The position numbers were made by a program, and so were the translations under genes. Below are positions 59,500-64,000 of a stretch of DNA of 64,000 bases, in pieces (position 1 is the first letter of the stretch; each line of letters starts with the position of its first letter). This DNA comes from Rhizopus sp. PT2906 (taxonomy: Eukaryota; Mucoromycota; Mucoromycetes; Mucorales; Rhizopodaceae), in contig JAMYHX010000129.1 in the NCBI GenBank assembly GCA_025529335.1, forward strand, positions 25,589 to 89,588, written 5' to 3'. Under the pieces are notes generated by a model. It was not told where the DNA came from and searched no databases. It saw only the letters and a list, made by a program, of their open reading frames with translations.

Positions 59500-60585
59500 T
59501 TTGAGATACGACAAGAAAAAATAAGGGGAACACTACGCACACGCGGAGATACACACGAAGGTAAAATTGGTGTGGCATATACACAATTGTTTTTTTAGTT
59601 GCTTACCTTGTATGTAGTATTCTTTGAAGAAAGAAAAACAAAAGAAAACTGACCACAAAACGCGTTATTCTTATAGACGCGCCATACCCAATTCTCATTG
59701 GTTTGTGAGACATTCATGCAATAATCCTGTCTTCTTATAAAATGAATAACGAACCCTCTCTCGTCTCAACATAATAAAAAGATTATCACAGACTCACTGA
59801 TACATACTCCTCTTAAACTTTGGTGTTGTACATAGGTACAGTTTGTCTAATGCTTTCATCATATATGGTGCAAATGCTATGCAGATGTGCAAAACTCGAT
59901 GAGTCTCTATACAAACTCTTTATTGCGGATTAAGTAGAAAGAGAGAGTGAAAGCATTCATTATTGCAAACAGCGTTATTATATATACAAACAGGGCTTTC
60001 ACCTGACATGTCACGTAACATGTTGATAATATGTATTGTTGTCAGTCTCTTTTGTATAACTCATTCTTAGTAATCTCATACAATAAGGGTAATTGCTATA
60101 GGCAAATACGGCATCGGCCTATCAATAAAGAAGTGGTATAAATCCTTGGCACAGATCCTAACTTCATTCACTTCAGCACACTGGTTTGATACCAACTCTA
60201 TGGGTATTTTTCTGAATAAGAGACGAATAGTGCTAGTAATATACATATACAAAAGCAATGACATATATGAATAAGCCTTTGTTAAATACAAGATCTTTGC
60301 TGCTTAGATTAAAAAGTAGATATACTGCTTTGAATGAGAAAAATATATGATGATTTGGATATTGATATGATCTATTACTGTCGTCATTTTCTTAGATAAA
60401 CATGTCAATAGCGTGATCTTATGGCCAGAATGCAGATATGAAGTGATAAGGACATTGTATAGAATTGTGTCTATAAGAAAGGGGGGAGCAAATGAAGGAA
60501 TAGTACAGTAAAAGAAAGGGGGTGAATGTTATTAAAATAAAAAGGTATTTTACACGATGTTGACTACAAGTATTGCAAAGCAACC
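59500..60585. other. gene-poor stretch with one exon-like segment
   Basis: About 1.1 kb downstream of the hexokinase-like gene. On the minus strand, 60213-60076 follows an intron-like TTATTCAG and reads PIELVSNQCAEVNEVRICAK to a stop at 60076, with coding-like composition. No upstream exon or family was found, so it is left as an unassigned fragment. Confidence 0.3.
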
Positions 60586-62194
60586 TTATGAACGACTTCT
60601 TTTGTCAGCAGCAATTTTTTCGGCCATCATAGCAACAATTGCTGCACCGACGATTCGTGAGTGTTTCACAACGCCTACTGACAATTTACAAGCTATTTCT
60701 TCAGGTATAAGTTCTTTAATCGTTCTACACACACGCGGATGAAAGGAAGGGTAATCTTCGTATATGCTACCACTTATAGCTAAGGTAAAGATTATTAATG
60801 GGATGAGTTTATAAGCGAAGGTGTTACTTACAAATTGCGTAACCTTGATCAGTCATTCCTATTCCTCTTTCTACCATATGCTGCACTATAGCCGCAATGG
60901 ATGCTCCCACTAATTGGGCTGCTCTCATGCCAACCAACTCACACACTTTTTTCACAACTTCTCTATCACCCATTGTTGTCTTTGATAAATCGAGCATATC
61001 TTCCAGAATGATTCGAGTGTCTTCTAGACTATCAGAATCATCTGCTTCACAAACATACATGTAGCTCGTATCAAAGCTATGCACTGTATTGAGTACTTCT
61101 GACGACTCTCCGCCAAATAAGACATCTCGATCCACAAGATATATGATGATATTTCTTACTAATTCACCCAAGAAGATGCCCGTCGTCATCTTTTCAAACA
61201 CATGAAACTGTGGATTGATAGATTCTCTAGATAACTTTCGATCGAACCAAGTGCATGGTAAAGTACGTTTTGATGACCCAAAATTACACCATTCTGTATT
61301 CATTATCATGTCTGTGTCCTTTGTTATACTTTGATCTCTAAGCTTCGTCACGTTCTTTACAGGCTCATAGTAGGCACAGTTCGTCCCCAGGCTATGAACG
61401 ATACCAATACGAGTGGTTGGATGTTGATAAGCGTGTGCTAATAGAGTGCAAACAGAATCTAATACATCAAAACTTAAAAGTATGAATCACTTATAAAATC
61501 AAAAGTCATCTTTGGTTTTACCATTGGCGATTGCCACTATTTTTATAGGTAATCCTTTTCTACGCATACGTTCATGCATCAATTCAACAATGTCTACGCC
61601 GACACCATTAGGATAGCTAAGACCGTACCCCAGTGATAATATTCGGCCTGTGTTGAGACGTGTTTGTTTTATGGCGAATCCAAATGAAACCGCCATTGGA
61701 TATATGAATAGGTCTTGAGTGCCAACCCGAGTTAAAAAATCTGATATACATTCAACAATATAATCAATGAGTACTGCAAAATCGTCTCCACTAGCTAAAT
61801 CTTGGGGTATTTTGTATTGAAATTGATTAATAGCTAATTTTCCATTGTCGCCCTTTAGCCGCACTTGACATGCGTATATATCCATTCCTGCTATTTCTAA
61901 GGCAAGGTAGGTACCCTTTTCATTGCCGGTGGGGTAGCCTATAAAACAATGGTTAGAATAAATTCATTAATATGAACAGAGACACTAACCCGTGACATAA
62001 GTAGGAATCATGTTTAAATCACTTGTTCTGTCGTCTGCTAAACCGGCAGTTAGTTCATTTCGGAAAGAGTTGACTATATCTTTCAAAACATTTTGGTCAA
62101 GGCAAAATAGTTGTTCTAGCTCCCGTATTGCTTCTCGCTGGTTGGGCGTGGAATGAACCATTTGTTGAAGAGGTATAGCCTGTCTTTGACTCAT
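60586..62194 (-). CDS. divergent (atypical) hexokinase-like protein
   Basis: Hexokinase fold. Exons 61990-62194, 61522-61938, 60832-61458 and 60586-60779 give 480 aa, the usual length for a single hexokinase. Family anchors: IPTYVTGYPTGNEKGTYLAL, MHERMRRKGLPIKIVAIAND, SLGTNCAYYEP, EWCNFG, FDRKLSRESINPQFHVFEKM, TGIFLGELVRNI, RAAQLVGASIAAIV, and the C-terminal GSIYEDYPSFH. The catalytic Asp (about 208) is kept, formed across the exon 2/3 junction (G|AT). But the phosphate loop DLGGTN reads EIAGMD, the sugar-binding LGWTKGF region reads LSLGYGLSY, and SFP reads SFGFA. Such changes suggest weak or no kinase activity, as in regulatory hexokinase-like proteins of ascomycetes (Aspergillus XprF/HxkC). 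Role in sugar sensing or protease control is inference. Confidence 0.82.
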
Positions 62195-62337
62195 TAGGTA
62201 AAACGACAAGGGAAAAAAAAGGGACCAAAATAAAGGAAAACTGAATTTATTATACGCTGGGAAATGGCGGGAAAAATGAATCAATAGCCTTTCACCCATT
62301 TGGTACTTGGGAAAATACATAATGTGATGGTTTTTTT

Positions 62338-63132
62338 TTATTCTTCTTCTGTAAAAGGTATCAATGTCCATTGTTGAAGATCATGATTCTCTACTCGACG
62401 ACTATTTGTGACGATATGAGTGCCTTCGTCTTCACAGTCTCCCTATGGAAAAAAAAAAAAAGATTAGATCGTCAAGCTATTTTTTTTTTACTGATCTTTT
62501 AGATACGAATTTTAAACACGTTACCTCAATGTCCAATACAAGTCTTGGATCAGCTAAAGCATAAATGTAGCCGTCACGAATTCCCCATCTTTGGTTATGT
62601 GCCCTATGTACATTTTTGTATAAGAAAGAGATGTTGCTTATTCATTTTGTCTGTGACTTACATTGTCTTTTTACGTCCCCACAAGTTAACCTTTTGTCCA
62701 ACCCTGAGATCACCTGTAGACGGTGTTTAATAATTATAAAAATGATTTTTAAAGTGATTACCTCCAATGATGTCTAAAACTAAGGATGATGACTTGTTGA
62801 TCAAGAATCCGCTCTCAAATTGCCATAGCTACTCATATGTTGATCAACCTTTAAATAACCCCATAAATGAATATAATTACCTCATGTTCTTCGCCTGTCT
62901 GATAACAATATGCTTTAATAGAGCTGAGATTTCAAACTTATACGTGATTTGTTTACATACCTTATTTTGAACAGTAATCTTACTACCTTCCTATCAAAAA
63001 AAAAAAAAAGAAAAAGATTAGATCCTTTCCCCTTAAAAAATCAGTTTATATTACCTCTGTATATCCATTTGTGCTAAGAACGAGACCCGTCTTTTTTGAT
63101 ACAATATAAAAGGCTTTATCTTTTAAAAACAT
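62338..63132 (-). CDS. small beta-trefoil (ricin-B-like) protein
   Basis: Seven exons, 63055-63132, 62961-62990, 62881-62898, 62762-62828, 62662-62713, 62525-62603 and 62338-62442, give 142 aa, a single beta-trefoil. Three repeats are visible, each with a G/D-containing strand and a Q-x-W-like end: FYIVSKKTGLVLSTNG...HELWQFE, FLINKSSSLVLDIIGGDLRV...NQRWGIR, and YIYALADPRLVLDIEGDCED...LQQWTLI. There is no signal peptide, so it is probably intracellular; carbohydrate or protein binding is typical of the fold but the ligand is unknown. Exons are very small, including one of 18 nt encoding TGEEHE. The final intron 62443-62524 and several others carry poly-A/T runs. The ricin-like fold alone does not imply toxicity; there is no enzymatic chain. 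Confidence 0.8.
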
Positions 63133-63923
63133 TATTAGTGCGAGATAGACGAGAAATAAGAAAAAAGAAAGAAGAGAGAAAGAAGAAAAAACTAAACTTG
63201 TACACCACCAACTATTCGTTGCACAAGCTTATGACGCAGTCAAAAGTAAGGGCTGAGGGGTTCGCTTTTATCATATTAATGTCACTTGTGAAATGGTTTT
63301 GTTATCTAAAAGGGTTTAGATAAAAACAGGTTTTTAACTACTTTATCAAAATTGGTAAGCACGTCAGGACCATTTTAGTCTAGAAAAGCAAGTGCAGCCA
63401 TAAGGTCATTAATACGGACATCTTCAAGATTTGACGTGTGTCAGAACAGATAGTGAAAGCTGTAAAATGCTGTACAACAGTGACAGAGGACGAGTAGATC
63501 AATAGGATATTCATTATCGCTGGATTTCTTTTTTATAATGAAATCTGTGAGCTATAATAATATATTATGTGCCTGAACTCACTTTTTCCTAGTTTCCTAG
63601 TATATTATGCTTGAATAACCCAAGAGAAAAAGGAAGAAAGGACTCAGGATCTGTTAAATATTTATTAAAAGGAAAAGGAAGCCTGTGTAACTTTGTGTTT
63701 ACATGTCTTTCAGTAAATGTATTCCTTTCTTACATATCATCCTTGTCTTTTTGTGGTGATGTATCTTTATTTTTCATCTATTGACTCTTTTCAATAATGT
63801 ATATATATATATATATATTCTACACCACCATTCTGACACTTTAAACAAGTCAATTCGGATATTCCTCCGCTTAATCCGAACGACGAATCCAGTGATCCCA
63901 TTGGTAGTTTGTAGTGATATTCA
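63133..63923. other. gene-poor stretch to the terminal repeat
   Basis: Promoter of the trefoil gene, then AT-rich DNA with a TA microsatellite at 63799-63819. A minus-strand frame (to 63791) runs through the repeat as GSLDSSFGLSGGISELTCLK, possibly a piece of the element that carried the repeat. Confidence 0.35.
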
Positions 63924-64000
63924 GTTATACACTCTTTCCGGAAAGTAAATTCGCCTGTGATCGAAAATAAATACACTCATGGTGAGAACAAAATTCATGT
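63924..64000 (-). repeat. 77-nt dispersed repeat, copy 2 (inverted)
   Basis: Reverse complement of 5287-5363 with one mismatch (76 of 77 identical). It reaches the window edge, so its full extent is unknown. Confidence 0.85.

Noticed and set aside
60076..60291. Minus-strand frame ending PMPYLPIAITLIV
   Set aside because: Looks like a terminal exon, but no upstream exon, ATG or family was found; noted only as a fragment.
61459..61521. Apparent loss of the catalytic Asp in the hexokinase-like protein (NGKTKD reading)
   Set aside because: That reading runs into the intron. Splicing from the GTAAAA donor to the second AG (61459) restores AND-SVCTLLAHAY, so the Asp is present.
1..64000. tRNA, rRNA and snRNA genes
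   Set aside because: I looked for B-box-like GTTCRANNC elements and known U6/5S cores on both strands and saw none convincing; a covariance-model search would be decisive.

Overview
The window is eukaryotic nuclear DNA from a fungus, most likely Mucoromycota, order Mucorales (Rhizopus/Mucor-like). The basis is AT-rich DNA; compact genes split by many 42-90 nt GT-AG introns ending in a CTAAC/CTGAC-like branch point and TAG/CAG; close spacing on both strands; and relics of element families abundant in that group (a DIRS/Ngaro-type tyrosine recombinase, a Helitron, TnpB-like Fanzor genes, a Tc1-like element). The organism is inferred from gene and element types, not from a marker gene. No tRNA, rRNA or CRISPR array was found by eye.

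Layout. 0-12 kb is mostly accessory: a decayed tyrosine-recombinase relic, a small secreted cysteine-rich protein, a motor-only kinesin-13-like gene, an unidentified minus-strand relic, and a decayed Fanzor-type gene at about 7.6-11.8 kb. 12-31 kb is a dense housekeeping block: USP7/Ubp15 deubiquitinase, pantothenate synthetase, a TMEM70-like mitochondrial protein, PAS kinase, phosphoserine aminotransferase, a PPR protein, an alpha/beta hydrolase, acetoacetyl-CoA synthetase and a small membrane protein. 31-34 kb holds relics. 34-47 kb carries ORMDL/Orm, the splicing factor Cef1/CDC5L, a phospholipase-B-like SGNH hydrolase, a METTL21-type methyltransferase, a 148-aa orphan, a Gln/Met-rich low-complexity protein and the dynamin Vps1. 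About 6 kb of decayed Helitron plus a second Fanzor relic (47.7-53.7 kb) lies between the convergent genes VPS1 and AP-3 beta. 57-64 kb contains a Tc1 relic, a 196-aa orphan, a divergent hexokinase-like protein and a small beta-trefoil protein.

Relations between genes. Several neighbours look co-arranged. Pantothenate synthetase/TMEM70-like, phosphoserine aminotransferase/PPR and alpha/beta hydrolase/acetoacetyl-CoA synthetase are divergent pairs with 146-207 bp between start codons. The PPR and hydrolase genes are convergent and share a TTAA at their overlapping stop codons. Vps1 and AP-3 beta both act in Golgi/endosome-to-vacuole traffic and would be close neighbours without the inserted elements.

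Exon models were built by hand from splice sites and reading frame. All multi-exon models listed as CDS have coding lengths divisible by three. Product names rest on recognised motifs, not database searches.
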